Shown here one piece after another: positions 1 to 8,260 of a stretch of DNA of 62,747 nt; within the stretch, counting starts at the first letter, position 1, and the number at the start of each line of letters is the position of its first letter. The notes under the pieces were generated by a model. It saw only the letters and a program-made list of their open reading frames with translations. It made no database searches and was not told where the DNA came from. Source of the DNA: BTRG01 sp036986275 (lineage in GTDB: Bacteria > Pseudomonadota > Gammaproteobacteria > Acidiferrobacterales > SZUA-150); the NCBI GenBank assembly GCA_036986275.1, contig BTRG01000005.1, positions 1 to 62,747 on the forward strand, written 5' to 3'. Position numbers and translations under genes: made by a program.

Positions 1-110
1 TGACCACCAGAAAAGCATACGGTTTTCGAACCTACCATGCCACTGAAATTGCTTTGTATCATACACTTGGCGCGTTACCGGTACCGGAAGTTACCCACGA
101 ATTTTTCTGA
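1..110 (+). mobile_element. C-terminal end of an ISL3-like transposase, truncated by the window edge
   Basis: An open frame enters from the left edge (first full codon at base 3) and stops with TGA at 108-110. The last 35 residues include the motif KAYGFRTY followed by ALYHTLGALPVPE and end in HEFF. An AYGFR-type motif near the C-terminus is typical of ISL3-family transposases. The start, the catalytic domain and the left inverted repeat are outside the window, so I cannot tell whether the element is intact. No clear terminal inverted repeat was recognised in the bases after the stop. Confidence 0.55.
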
Positions 111-310
111 CGAGGCATAAAGAAAGATAATTTTCATCACACTTAAGTATTAGTGATATTGCGGATAATGTATTATAAATCTGACACTTAGAGTCTGTTC
201 TACCTGGAACATTTACCTGAAAAATAATAGCACAGATAAGTGCTCCCGATGCAAGCTGATTTTCACACTCCTGGCGTGTATTAGCTTCTCCTTACATTCT
301 ATCAGTTCAT

Positions 311-341
311 GTAGGGTGCAGTGAGCCTGCGAACCGCACCG
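311..341. repeat. Short intergenic repeat with GGTGC/GCACC arms
   Basis: GGTGC at 315-319 faces GCACC at 336-340 in the gap between the transposase tail and hemY. Sequences of this kind (GTAGGGTGC...GCACC) are common dispersed repeats in proteobacterial genomes. Apart from this element and the hairpin at 366-381, I see nothing else convincing in the 327-base gap from 111 to 437. Confidence 0.4.
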
Positions 342-365
342 GTCGAGGCACGACACAGTGTAAGA

Positions 366-381
366 AAGGGCCGTAGCCCTT
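366..381 (-). terminator. Probable intrinsic terminator of the hem operon
   Basis: On the minus strand AAGGGC-TACG-GCCCTT forms a six-base-pair perfect stem with a UACG tetraloop closed by C-G, a very stable loop type. It is followed by TTTCTT. It lies 57 bases after the hemY stop. The T tract is interrupted, so termination strength is uncertain. Confidence 0.55.
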
Positions 382-437
382 ATGAAAAAGTGACAGATCT
401 ATTTTCCGGTTGCCTGGTTCACAATGACCATATAGAT

Positions 438-1481
438 TCAAGACACTACATCCCGAAAAACAGTTATTGCTGCACTCACCTTTCCTTGTTGTTCCAGCAC
501 CCTGGCTTTTTCCAGCATGGCATTCTTATGTTCTTCATGCCTGGGAATGGACTTGATCAGGCCCAGCGCCTGGTCGAGGAAACCGGCACGGCGGGAGGCC
601 TGGGCAAGGGCGAGGGTCAGCGCATCGCTGCTGCCGTGTTTTTGTTTCCAGTGCTCTAGTTGTTTAAGTTGTTTTGTGGCATCAAACTCGATGTTTCCAT
701 AGTGTGAGACCAGTGTTTCCGACCAGTCGTGGTCCAGTGCCTTGCGCAGAACTTTTTCGGCCTGGTCGTGATGGCCTTCACCGGCAAGGGCCATGGCCTC
801 GGTCAGGGCCAATGTTTCGTTATCCATGGCCTTGTGTTTCTTAAGTTGCGGTATCAGTGCCGCCAGCGCTGACCAGTTTGCGGTGGCGTCATAAGTCCGC
901 GCCAGTTCACCCAGGACGCGCGGTTCCTTGGGGTGTTTTTCCTGCAACGTCTCCAGGCCGGCCTGGCTCTGGGCGAATTGCCCGGCATCGCGTTGCCAGC
1001 ATGCCTGGGTAATATCGATAAACAATTCTTGTTCCGGGTCTTGTTCCCGCGCCAGTTGCAGATATTTATCCCGGGCCAGGGTGTCACCTTGTTGTTGCTT
1101 GGCATAGGCGCTGATCAGGTGATTAATGATGGGGAATAGATTGTTCCCGGTTTGGGTTTGCAGCTTATCTTCCACTGTCTTCCAGTCCTGTTCAATCAGG
1201 GCCAGCAGACCGGTTTGCAGGTCGGCATTGGATTGCTGGCTGTTTTTGCTACGACGCCAGGCGCTGACTTGCGCGGGGATGCGCCAGGTGCGCAAGCCAA
1301 GATTGATCAGCAAGTAGGCGGCAATTACCAGCAAAATAAATAACGCAATAAACAGTGTCAGCGGCATTTCCAGCGACCAGGGCAGTCGCGAGATAACAAC
1401 ATAACCCGGGTCGCGCATGGCCATCAGGGTGACGCCGACAACCAGGAATAACAGCGCCAGTATGGTAAATACTAATTTCAT
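438..1481 (-). CDS. hemY: HemY-like inner-membrane protein of the heme operon
   Basis: A 347-residue protein with two N-terminal membrane segments (about 3-25 and 40-62) followed by a hydrophilic helical region rich in Ala, Leu, Glu and Gln, consistent with TPR-like repeats. This is the HemY_N plus TPR layout of gammaproteobacterial HemY, a protein of uncertain biochemical role encoded with heme genes (not the Bacillus protoporphyrinogen oxidase of the same name). It is last in hemC-hemD-hemX-hemY, and its ATG overlaps the hemX stop as ATGA, suggesting translational coupling. It is somewhat shorter than the roughly 390-400 residues usual in enterics. Confidence 0.9.
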   Translation of the reverse strand: MKLVFTILALLFLVVGVTLMAMRDPGYVVISRLPWSLEMPLTLFIALFILLVIAAYLLINLGLRTWRIPAQVSAWRRSKNSQQSNADLQTGLLALIEQDWKTVEDKLQTQTGNNLFPIINHLISAYAKQQQGDTLARDKYLQLAREQDPEQELFIDITQACWQRDAGQFAQSQAGLETLQEKHPKEPRVLGELARTYDATANWSALAALIPQLKKHKAMDNETLALTEAMALAGEGHHDQAEKVLRKALDHDWSETLVSHYGNIEFDATKQLKQLEHWKQKHGSSDALTLALAQASRRAGFLDQALGLIKSIPRHEEHKNAMLEKARVLEQQGKVSAAITVFRDVVS

Positions 1482-2482
1482 GTGTGCGGGTTTTTGGCCG
1501 ATAGTTGACGCAGGGCCTTAAGGGATTGCGAGATGTCGGGTAGGGACAGGGCAATCTCCAGTGTTGCCAGTTGTTTGAGCTCATCCAGCGCCGCCGCAAC
1601 CTGCTTGTTATCCTGATTAAAGTAGTCCCGTAACCACTGTTGTGCGAGCAGGATGTTATTCTGGTAGGTCTTGCTATCGCCCGCCAGCAAGGCCTGTTGC
1701 GCGCTATACAATTGCAGTTTGACGTTCTGTCTCAGGAAGTAGCTTTGCTCCGGCGCCAGCAGTGGTTGATAATGTTCGACGTTGGTACGCAGACGAAACA
1801 GCCCTAAAATATCCTGCCAAAGCTGTTGCAGGCCCGATGTTTTTTCATCACTGTTGCCTGTTTCAGCACTGGCTTGCGTTTTAGCGGGCCTGGGCGGTTC
1901 CGCGGTAACAGCCAGGCGGTCCAGGTTGTTTGTCAGAGTGGTCAGGCGTAAGGCAATGCCCGGCACATCTATTCGCTCTAATGACTTGAGTAAGGCCAAT
2001 TCCTCAGAAATGTTTTTGCGCACAGGCAACAGCCTGGGATCAGCCAGTTGTTTCAATTGTGTGTCAGCACTGCTCAAGGCGGCGATGGCACTGTCGACAT
2101 CGCGCGCCAGTTGCAGCCTGTGGTTGGCGATGACCAGCAGGCGTTCGGTTTCGGTGATAAGCCAGTAATCACGATTACGACCCAGTTTCCCTTGCACAGT
2201 TTGTAATGCCGTTAGCAATGTTGACTGAGAATCTTTCAGGGCCTGTATGTCTTTGGCCAGGTTTTTGTTCTCATCTTCCAGGGCCCGGCCCTGCTCATAC
2301 AAGGCGGAGAGTTGATCTACGACGTTGCTGGTATAGAGATCCCGGTGTTGGTAGTAGAGATAAAAAAGATAGACCGAGACGGAAAAGGCCGAGACGGCCA
2401 GTATCAGGGCCAGACCGCTGGTAAAGCCAGTCGTCGATGAAGTGTTGGATGTGTTTGCGATGGTCTTATCGTTATCAGTCAT
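1478..2482 (-). CDS. hemX: HemX-like membrane protein
   Basis: I place the start at the ATG at 2482 (MTDNDKT...), giving 334 residues. The frame stays open further upstream, but that part overlaps hemD in another frame and reads like noncoding sequence. One membrane segment (about 20-42) is followed by a coiled-coil stretch and an alpha-helical domain that probably lies in the periplasm. This matches the HemX family, long annotated as uroporphyrinogen III methyltransferase in enterics although the motifs of a SAM-dependent methylase are not visible here. It lies 34 bases after hemD and overlaps hemY by four bases. Its exact function is not established. Confidence 0.87.
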   Translation of the reverse strand: MTDNDKTIANTSNTSSTTGFTSGLALILAVSAFSVSVYLFYLYYQHRDLYTSNVVDQLSALYEQGRALEDENKNLAKDIQALKDSQSTLLTALQTVQGKLGRNRDYWLITETERLLVIANHRLQLARDVDSAIAALSSADTQLKQLADPRLLPVRKNISEELALLKSLERIDVPGIALRLTTLTNNLDRLAVTAEPPRPAKTQASAETGNSDEKTSGLQQLWQDILGLFRLRTNVEHYQPLLAPEQSYFLRQNVKLQLYSAQQALLAGDSKTYQNNILLAQQWLRDYFNQDNKQVAAALDELKQLATLEIALSLPDISQSLKALRQLSAKNPHT

Positions 2483-2516
2483 AAGAGGGTGTGATGATGA
2501 GTAGTCATGCGCGTCA

Positions 2517-3299
2517 TTATAATGTGTTTTGCTGATGCCGCCACGTTTGTAATGCCTGCACCATGGCCTCATCGCTGGCCGATTCAGCAATCACTATGTC
2601 GCCTTCATAGCCGGTCTCACGACAGATATGCTTCAATCGTGGGCTGATGACAATCACGGGTAGCCGGTGTAATGACTCCTGACCAGAGATGCCGGCAAGT
2701 TGCCATAAATAACGCGCGGCATCGCCGCTGGTCAGTGTCACGACATCGATGTCTGTCTCCAGCGCGGACAACAGTGCCGTGGTGTCTGTTTTGGGCATGC
2801 TGCGTTCATAGCACTCGGCATAATGTACCTCGGCGCCGCGTTCTAGCAAGGTCTGGCGCAGGATTTCGCGGCCGCCATTGCCGCGGAAGATCAGAATTTT
2901 TTCGCCCGAGACTTCCTCCATGGCGGGCTGGGCCAACAGGCCTTCGCTATTGAATTGATCCTGGGGGGTGACGGTGGCCTGTAGTCCGGCCTCGGCCAGG
3001 GCCTTGCCGCTGCCGAGCCCTACGGTGGCGAGTTTGAGATGCGGCGGCTGTTCACCATAGTTGTCCTTAATGGCCTCCAGTCCGTAATGCACGGCATTGG
3101 GGCTGATAAAGATTGCCCAATCGAAATCCCCCAGCTTGGTTAATATCGCAGCCAGCGCATCCTGTTCCTGCGTTGGACCGATATGCAGGGCCGGGAAGGT
3201 GATGACGTTGGCGCCATCCTGTTCCAGCAGTCGTGTCAGCGCCTGGTTTTGTTCCCGCGGGCGTGTGACCAGTACACCAATATTGGTCAGATTATTCAT
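2517..3299 (-). CDS. hemD: Uroporphyrinogen-III synthase
   Basis: A 260-residue cytoplasmic enzyme that cyclises hydroxymethylbilane to uroporphyrinogen III, the branch point to heme, siroheme and cobalamin. The opening GVLVTRPREQN and the later segments FISPNAV and FRGNGGREIL are typical of HemD, a poorly conserved family. The start is the ATG at 3299, which overlaps the hemC stop as ATGA. The same frame remains open upstream to 3503, but that region is hemC in another frame. The four-base overlap implies coupled synthesis of two consecutive pathway enzymes. Confidence 0.95.
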   Translation of the reverse strand: MNNLTNIGVLVTRPREQNQALTRLLEQDGANVITFPALHIGPTQEQDALAAILTKLGDFDWAIFISPNAVHYGLEAIKDNYGEQPPHLKLATVGLGSGKALAEAGLQATVTPQDQFNSEGLLAQPAMEEVSGEKILIFRGNGGREILRQTLLERGAEVHYAECYERSMPKTDTTALLSALETDIDVVTLTSGDAARYLWQLAGISGQESLHRLPVIVISPRLKHICRETGYEGDIVIAESASDEAMVQALQTWRHQQNTL

Positions 3300-4219
3300 G
3301 ATGCGTAGGCGCTTTTCAGGATGTCGGCCGCACCCTTGTCCAGTAATTGTTGCCCAACGTCTTTGCCCAGGGCCAGGTGATCGGCTATAGCGCCTGTTGT
3401 TTCGGCGGTAACCATGGCGCCGCCATCGGGGTGACCCACCAGTCCCCGCAACCAAAGCCCATTGTTGCGCAGCATGGCATAGCCTGCTATGGGCACCTGA
3501 CAACCGCCCTGCAGGGTTTCATTCATGGCCCGTTCGGCTAGCACACAGACGCGGGTGTCATGGTGATCCAGGGGGGATAGCAGGGCATGCACGTCGCCAT
3601 CGTCGCTGCGGCACTCTATGCAAACGGCGCCCTGACCGACGGCCGGCAGGCTGCTCTCGGGCTCCAGGCAGGCGCTGATGCGGTTCTCGAATTGCAGGCG
3701 CTTGAGACCGGCGGCCGCCAGGATGATGGCGTCGTACTTTCCGGCATCCAGCTTGGCCAGACGGGTATTCACATTGCCGCGCAGTTCCAGAATTTCCAGT
3801 TTGGGATAGGTCGCCGCCAGCTGGCAACGCCGTCTGAGGCTGGAGGTGCCCAGTCTGGCGCCGGCAGGCAGCTCCGCCAGCGAGTTGAACTGATTCGATA
3901 CCAGGGCATCCCGGGGGTCTTCGCGCTCGCAAATAGTATGTATATGCAGGCCCTTGGGTAGATCCACCGGCATATCCTTGCTGGAGTGCACGGCAATGTC
4001 CGCGCTACCACTCAGCAGCGCGTGTTCTAATTCCTTGATGAATAACCCCTTGCCGCCGATTTTTGCCAGGGGGGTATCAAGGATCTTGTCGCCCTGGGTG
4101 CTCATTTTAAGCAATTCCACTTCCAGCCCCGGGTGCTCAGACTGCAGGCGATGGCGGACAAACTCGGCTTGCCACAGGGCCAGCGGGCTTTTTCGGGTAG
4201 CGATTCTTAATGTTTTCAA
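3296..4219 (-). CDS. hemC: Porphobilinogen deaminase (hydroxymethylbilane synthase)
   Basis: A 307-residue enzyme that polymerises four porphobilinogen units into hydroxymethylbilane. It starts with the family's RIATRKSPLALWQA, carries the substrate-contacting LGTSSLRRRCQL near residue 125, and holds the dipyrromethane cofactor on Cys240 in LQGGCQVPI. Length is normal. It is first in the minus-strand hem operon. An FNR-like sequence lies 54 bases upstream of its start, between it and the divergent thioredoxin-like gene, which could link heme synthesis to oxygen supply. Confidence 0.98.
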   Translation of the reverse strand: MKTLRIATRKSPLALWQAEFVRHRLQSEHPGLEVELLKMSTQGDKILDTPLAKIGGKGLFIKELEHALLSGSADIAVHSSKDMPVDLPKGLHIHTICEREDPRDALVSNQFNSLAELPAGARLGTSSLRRRCQLAATYPKLEILELRGNVNTRLAKLDAGKYDAIILAAAGLKRLQFENRISACLEPESSLPAVGQGAVCIECRSDDGDVHALLSPLDHHDTRVCVLAERAMNETLQGGCQVPIAGYAMLRNNGLWLRGLVGHPDGGAMVTAETTGAIADHLALGKDVGQQLLDKGAADILKSAYAS

Positions 4220-4272
4220 GGGGTAATCCTGAACTCTGGATGATGACTGCCTTCTAATAGTAAGATCTAGAC

Positions 4273-4286
4273 CTGATCTGAATCAA
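4273..4286. promoter_or_regulatory. FNR/ANR-like half-consensus site between hemC and the thioredoxin-like gene
   Basis: CTGAT-CTGA-ATCAA matches the FNR consensus TTGAT-N4-ATCAA at nine of ten specified bases. It sits in the divergent intergenic region of 122 bases. I could not find a good -10 hexamer at class II spacing on either strand, so a functional role is only plausible. A perfect copy of the motif with the same central CTGA occurs at 59920-59933. Confidence 0.4.
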
Positions 4287-4341
4287 ATAACCGGTTCGGG
4301 ATGGGTACGGGATCGGGACAGTATGACGAGGTGAGCGGTTT

Positions 4342-4833
4342 ATGAATAGACTATTTCAAACACTGGCGATAAGTCTTGCGATGGTATTGGCAGCGCCCGC
4401 GCCGGCAGCAGAGAGATTGCCCATGGCCAAAGACTTCAAGGCCGATGCCCGTGTGGCTGCTCGCGAGCGCAAGCCCATCGTCGTATTTTTTTCATCTGAA
4501 GACTGCTCTTACTGTGCTGTTGTGCATGAACTCTATCTCGAACCCATGTATCGTGACAGCAAATATTCCAGGACAGTGGTCTTCCGGGAGGTGGATGTAG
4601 ACGGAATTCTGCCAGTCCGGGATTTTATGGGCAAGAGCATGGACCATACTGAGTTTGCTGACCAGGAAGGCGCCACCTTTACGCCGCTGATCAAGTTTTA
4701 TGGTGCCCGTGGCGAAGAAGTCGCTCCTGAGTTGCTGGGTTACTCGTCACCAGACTTCTACCAGGGTTTCCTGGAAGCCGCCATAGAGACCGCTCTGGCC
4801 CGTTCACGCGACGACAAAGTCGCACGGCAATAA
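4342..4833 (+). CDS. Secreted thioredoxin-like (SoxW-type) protein
   Basis: A 163-residue protein with a signal peptide (residues 1-23, ending APAAE) and a thioredoxin fold. The beta strand KPIVVFF leads into the redox motif C55-S-Y-C58, and the cis-Pro region is ATFTPLIKF. It resembles SoxW and other thioredoxin-like periplasmic reductases rather than cytoplasmic TrxA (CGPC). It probably acts as a periplasmic thiol-disulfide oxidoreductase; the partner is unknown. It is divergent from hemC and converges on the LytTR regulator with a three-base gap. A second thioredoxin-like protein with CPYC lies at 48.0-48.6 kb. Confidence 0.8.
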   Translation: MNRLFQTLAISLAMVLAAPAPAAERLPMAKDFKADARVAARERKPIVVFFSSEDCSYCAVVHELYLEPMYRDSKYSRTVVFREVDVDGILPVRDFMGKSMDHTEFADQEGATFTPLIKFYGARGEEVAPELLGYSSPDFYQGFLEAAIETALARSRDDKVARQ

Positions 4834-4836
4834 ATC

Positions 4837-5577
4837 TCAGCTCTTATTGCGCGCCCAACGACGTACTGATGCGGCGTGGCGGCGGCTGACATCCAGCAGT
4901 TTATCGTCAACATCAGTAATACTGACTTGCCAGGTGCCAGAAGTGCTTTTTTCTATGCCCTTGATAAATTTCTTGGCCACCAGTGCATTGCGGTGTACGC
5001 GAAGATACAGATCGCCGAATTCCTTTTCCAGGTTGACCAATGAATCTTCAATCAGGTGCTCTTCCTTGGCGGTGCGTACGACAACATATTTACTGTCGGC
5101 CAGGAAGTAGCAAATATCGGGGACCGGCACCAGGCGGATGTTCCCGCGCATGTGCACACTGATATGAGTACGCGCCTGCACTTCCTCTCGCGCCTGATGC
5201 ACTTCCTGTAATTGTTTCTGTGTCAGCTTATGTGCCTTCATCAAGGCATTGGCCAACCTGTCCTTGCGTATGGGTTTGAGCAGGTAGTCCACGGCATTGA
5301 CTTCAAAGGCATCCAGTGCGTGTTGATCGTAGGCCGTGGTGAAAATCACGGAAGGGGGTTGTTCCATGCCGGACAAATGCATGGCCGCTTCCAGCCCATC
5401 CATACCGGGCATGCGTATATCCATTAACAGGATATCGGGGTTCAGTTCGGAGGTTTTTTCAACGGCCTCGTTGCCATTACAGGCTTCGCCTACCACCACA
5501 TGATTACCGATATCAGATACCAGCTTGCGCAGGCGATCGCGGGCCAGTTTTTCGTCATCAACAATCAGTATTCTCAT
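4837..5577 (-). CDS. algR: LytTR-family response regulator, AlgR-like
   Basis: A 246-residue regulator with an N-terminal receiver (acidic pair D7-D8, phospho-acceptor D53 in LLMDIRMPGMDG, Lys in the LLKPI segment) and a C-terminal LytTR DNA-binding domain from about 135. The gene order hemC - regulator - kinase - argH is that of algR/fimS in Pseudomonas, where AlgR controls alginate and type IV pili. The targets here cannot be inferred. It is nine bases downstream of the second of two tandem kinases and is presumably co-transcribed with them. The name is given by synteny and domain type. Confidence 0.85.
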   Translation of the reverse strand: MRILIVDDEKLARDRLRKLVSDIGNHVVVGEACNGNEAVEKTSELNPDILLMDIRMPGMDGLEAAMHLSGMEQPPSVIFTTAYDQHALDAFEVNAVDYLLKPIRKDRLANALMKAHKLTQKQLQEVHQAREEVQARTHISVHMRGNIRLVPVPDICYFLADSKYVVVRTAKEEHLIEDSLVNLEKEFGDLYLRVHRNALVAKKFIKGIEKSTSGTWQVSITDVDDKLLDVSRRHAASVRRWARNKS

Positions 5578-5586
5578 ATCATTAAC

Positions 5587-6735
5587 CTAGCCGTTCATGG
5601 CATCGCGTAGCGGCAAGCTGACTTTTACCGTAAACAAGTCTTCCGTCTTGTCTGTGGTGAGCGTGGCCAGATCGCCATAATGGTTATCAAAGCGTTTACT
5701 AATATTTTCCAGGGTTTTGCCTTCATCATCTTCCGGGCGACGCTTATTGCCACGCCGGTGTGTAATCGGGTTGGTCATATGTATATGTATTTTGTCATTT
5801 TCTTCCCACAGTTTGATGGTGATGGTGCCACCAGTGGCTGAAGGTTCTATACCCTTGTTAATGGCGGTTTCTAAAAGAGGTTGCAAGGTGAGTGTAGGCA
5901 TTATGGCCTTGCGTGGGAATTTGCCGATGTTCCAGGCGACCTGTAATCGATCATCCAGGCGCAGGGATTCCAGGGCGAGATACTTTTCCGCCACCTCGAT
6001 TTCCTTTTTTATCGGCACCAGGGTTTCTTCATCGTTCAGCATCATGCGGAACAGTTCCGACATGTCTTCAATCGCGGTCTCCGCCTTGGCCGGGTCGCTA
6101 CGGGTGAGGCTGGCGATGATGTTCATGGCATTGAAGACAAAGTGGGGCCGTATACGTGATTGCAGGGCCTGGATACGGGCACGGGCTTCCGAGGCGGTGC
6201 GCTGTTTGAGTTCCTGTTTGGTCATGAAATAACCCAGCGCCAATGCATTGATGAGTGCGCTGATAGTCAGGTTCTGGAAATGCAAATGGGCATACCATTC
6301 CGGCCGGGGTGTAGAAATTTTACCGGCGCCCCAGAGTATCCAGACCGTGGCCTCGTTCACGAGCAGGGTTGTCAGCAGTAGCATCAGGTAAGCGGTGATC
6401 AACGCGGTACGGTTGGGTAGTTTGCGCAAATAATTGCGTAACAGGCATAGCCCGGCGGCACTGGCCAGGGCGATCCACTGAATGAAGAGCGAGATTTGTA
6501 ACAGTGCTTCAAAATAATTTGAAAAGAATATGCTGGGGACGGGCATGACCAGGCTGATGACCAGGGCCAGTATTTCCGCGATCAGAAACACGCTCAACAC
6601 CATGCGTGCTTCACAGAAATTCGGCAGAAAGTGGTCTGTGGTGTCCAATGCCTTGGTATCGCCCTCGCGGACAGTCAGGCGTCTGACTATCGTACGCAGC
6701 TTTTCTGTGAGAGTCGGTTTTTCTGAGAGCTCCAA
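5587..6735 (-). CDS. LytS/AlgZ-type sensor kinase with a degenerate N-box
   Basis: A 382-residue membrane kinase with several hydrophobic segments between about 46 and 172, a HisKA_6-type phosphorylation motif (RIRPHFVFN, His198) and an HATPase-like C-terminus. In the N-box the usual LxENAIxHG reads LETAINKG: Thr290 replaces the catalytic Asn and Lys294 replaces His. Loss of the Asn that coordinates Mg2+ predicts poor or no autokinase activity, although His198 is kept. It follows the intact paralogue by three bases and precedes the LytTR regulator by nine. It may be a pseudokinase partner in a heterodimer or a phosphate-accepting subunit. AlgZ/FimS kinases are generally atypical in their ATP-binding boxes, which calls for caution. 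Confidence 0.85.
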   Translation of the reverse strand: MELSEKPTLTEKLRTIVRRLTVREGDTKALDTTDHFLPNFCEARMVLSVFLIAEILALVISLVMPVPSIFFSNYFEALLQISLFIQWIALASAAGLCLLRNYLRKLPNRTALITAYLMLLLTTLLVNEATVWILWGAGKISTPRPEWYAHLHFQNLTISALINALALGYFMTKQELKQRTASEARARIQALQSRIRPHFVFNAMNIIASLTRSDPAKAETAIEDMSELFRMMLNDEETLVPIKKEIEVAEKYLALESLRLDDRLQVAWNIGKFPRKAIMPTLTLQPLLETAINKGIEPSATGGTITIKLWEENDKIHIHMTNPITHRRGNKRRPEDDEGKTLENISKRFDNHYGDLATLTTDKTEDLFTVKVSLPLRDAMNG

Positions 6736-6738
6736 GAC

Positions 6739-7794
6739 TTAACCCCGAATAATCGGCATTTTCAGTTTGACGTGATACTGACCGCCTTCCTCAAAGGCCT
6801 GCATGGTGGCGCTGCTACCGAATTGGGTTTGCAGGCGTTGACGCGTATTTTCCTGGGCGATCTTGTTGCCCTTGGTGTGACCCTTGCTGGGTACATCGGC
6901 AAGTGGATTGCTGATCATGATATTCAGCATATCACTTTCGGTCCACATATCGATCTTCACGGTGCCACCACCAAAGCGGGTTTCGATCCCGTGATAGATG
7001 GCATTCTCCAGCATAGGCTGCAGGGTCAGGGCCGGTATTTGCGCGGAACGCGGGATGTTGCTGACATTCCATTTCACCGTCAGGCGATCGCCCAGGCGGA
7101 TTTTTTCTATTTCCAGGTACTGTCGCGAAATTTCGCGCTCTGCTGAAATCGGTACCAGTTTGCGTGCATCCGCCAACAGCACACGAAACAAATCGGCCAG
7201 GTCATGCAAGATGGCTTCGGCCTTGTCGGGGTCAGTACGTGCCAGGCTGGCAATGCTGTTAAGACTGTTGAATAGAAAATGAGGTCGTATGCGTGATTGC
7301 AGGGCCTGCATTCTTGATTCCTGCTGCTGCTTGGCATCGATTTGGGCGCGGTGCGTAAGTATGAGATAACGCAGACCCGGCACACCTATGATAGCGGTAA
7401 TGATCAGGCTGCGCACCAGCAGTGGTTGGCGCCATTCTGGCCAGCGATCAGGAATCATTTGTAAATCGTAGAGCGCGAAGATCATGGCCTCGGTGCCGAG
7501 AAAGCTGGCGAATAGCAGTAGCAGGAAGACGACAGTGGCGCCATTTATCACAGTCATCTTGCCGATCAGGGGCGATGCAATCTTGAGTATGACCACCGTG
7601 ATGAAAGACAGAATCAAGGCAAAGGCTGATAACAGATTTAGGTCTTGCCAGGCCTGTTGGTCAAATGATGAGTTGCGCCCGATGGTAATAATGACGGCTA
7701 CCAGTTCCGCCAGCAGGATGATACGAATCGCGACGCCGAACGATCCGAAGTTAGGGGTAAAGCTGTTGCTGGATTCCGCGGTATTGGCCATCAC
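6739..7794 (-). CDS. algZ: LytS/AlgZ-type sensor histidine kinase
   Basis: A 351-residue kinase with membrane segments between about 20 and 147, a phosphorylation motif RIRPHFLFN (His172) and an N-box LENAIYHG with the expected Asn264 and His268. It resembles the downstream kinase throughout, so the pair probably arose by tandem duplication. This copy keeps the catalytic residues and is the more likely autokinase for the LytTR regulator. It is the first gene of the minus-strand operon. A structured, terminator-bearing leader or small RNA lies 180-300 bases upstream. Confidence 0.85.
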   Translation of the reverse strand: MMANTAESSNSFTPNFGSFGVAIRIILLAELVAVIITIGRNSSFDQQAWQDLNLLSAFALILSFITVVILKIASPLIGKMTVINGATVVFLLLLFASFLGTEAMIFALYDLQMIPDRWPEWRQPLLVRSLIITAIIGVPGLRYLILTHRAQIDAKQQQESRMQALQSRIRPHFLFNSLNSIASLARTDPDKAEAILHDLADLFRVLLADARKLVPISAEREISRQYLEIEKIRLGDRLTVKWNVSNIPRSAQIPALTLQPMLENAIYHGIETRFGGGTVKIDMWTESDMLNIMISNPLADVPSKGHTKGNKIAQENTRQRLQTQFGSSATMQAFEEGGQYHVKLKMPIIRG

Positions 7795-7973
7795 GCCTGT
7801 CTATGTCAATCGTTAGGGGTTAATGGAAGTATAGCGGGGCCGTGTTTTGTCAGTTTCACTATCACGCGTAGGATTTCCTGTATCTCAATAGTCACAATAC
7901 ACTTACAGCTATCTGGGCGGTTTTTATTGTCATGGCTGAGTCAAGTATACTGTCTTTCCATGCACGGTGCGGA

Positions 7974-8003
7974 CAAAAAAAACCCTCCGCTCAAGGCGGA
8001 GGG
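7974..8003 (-). terminator. Strong intrinsic terminator on the minus strand
   Basis: The arms CCCTCCGC (7983-7990) and GCGGAGGG (7996-8003) pair perfectly around a five-base loop. On the minus strand the stem is followed by eight Ts (complement of the A run ending at 7982). The direction does not suit argH, which starts downstream on the plus strand, so it must end a minus-strand transcript that begins between the kinase gene and argH. Confidence 0.75.
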
Positions 8004-8101
8004 GGGTAATTCCTGATCCGGGATTCTTCGGGGTGGGGGTGCACGAAAGGAGAGGCCGGATCAGGCATAACCTGTTAATGTCGCGCAGTAACCTTTAACG
8101 G
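7974..8101 (-). ncRNA. Candidate small RNA or attenuated leader upstream of the kinase operon
   Basis: Read on the minus strand, a 10-bp perfect stem (CCTGATCCGG at 8012-8021 pairing with CCGGATCAGG at 8056-8065) holds a 34-base C-rich loop. An intrinsic terminator with an 8-bp stem and eight Ts follows. A promoter-like pair (TTGAGA, 18 bases, TATGGT) lies at 8136-8107, giving a predicted transcript of about 125 nt. The loop contains CUCUCCUUU, which could pair with Shine-Dalgarno sequences. It may be a free-standing RNA or the leader of the kinase mRNA, whose start is 180 bases beyond the terminator. The structure is directly visible; transcription is inferred. The rest of the 466-base gap (7795-8260) shows only a short palindrome at 8144-8154. 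Confidence 0.5.
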
Positions 8102-8106
8102 GGCAC

Positions 8107-8136
8107 ACCATAGCGCGCCGTCATAGAGGGTCTCAA
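8107..8136 (-). promoter_or_regulatory. Putative promoter of the minus-strand RNA
   Basis: On the minus strand TTGAGA (8136-8131) and TATGGT (8112-8107) are separated by 18 bases, an acceptable sigma-70 layout with a transcript start near 8100. This is a weak-consensus match found by eye. Confidence 0.35.
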
Positions 8137-8260
8137 TCGATTACCGATAATCGGGACGGGTCCACGGATGGGCGGCAATGGCAGGTGGCCCATGTATTTT
8201 GCCTTGGCATGCGCACACGTTTTAGGCAGGTATGGGGCCGGTGACCTGGGATAAGTGGCA

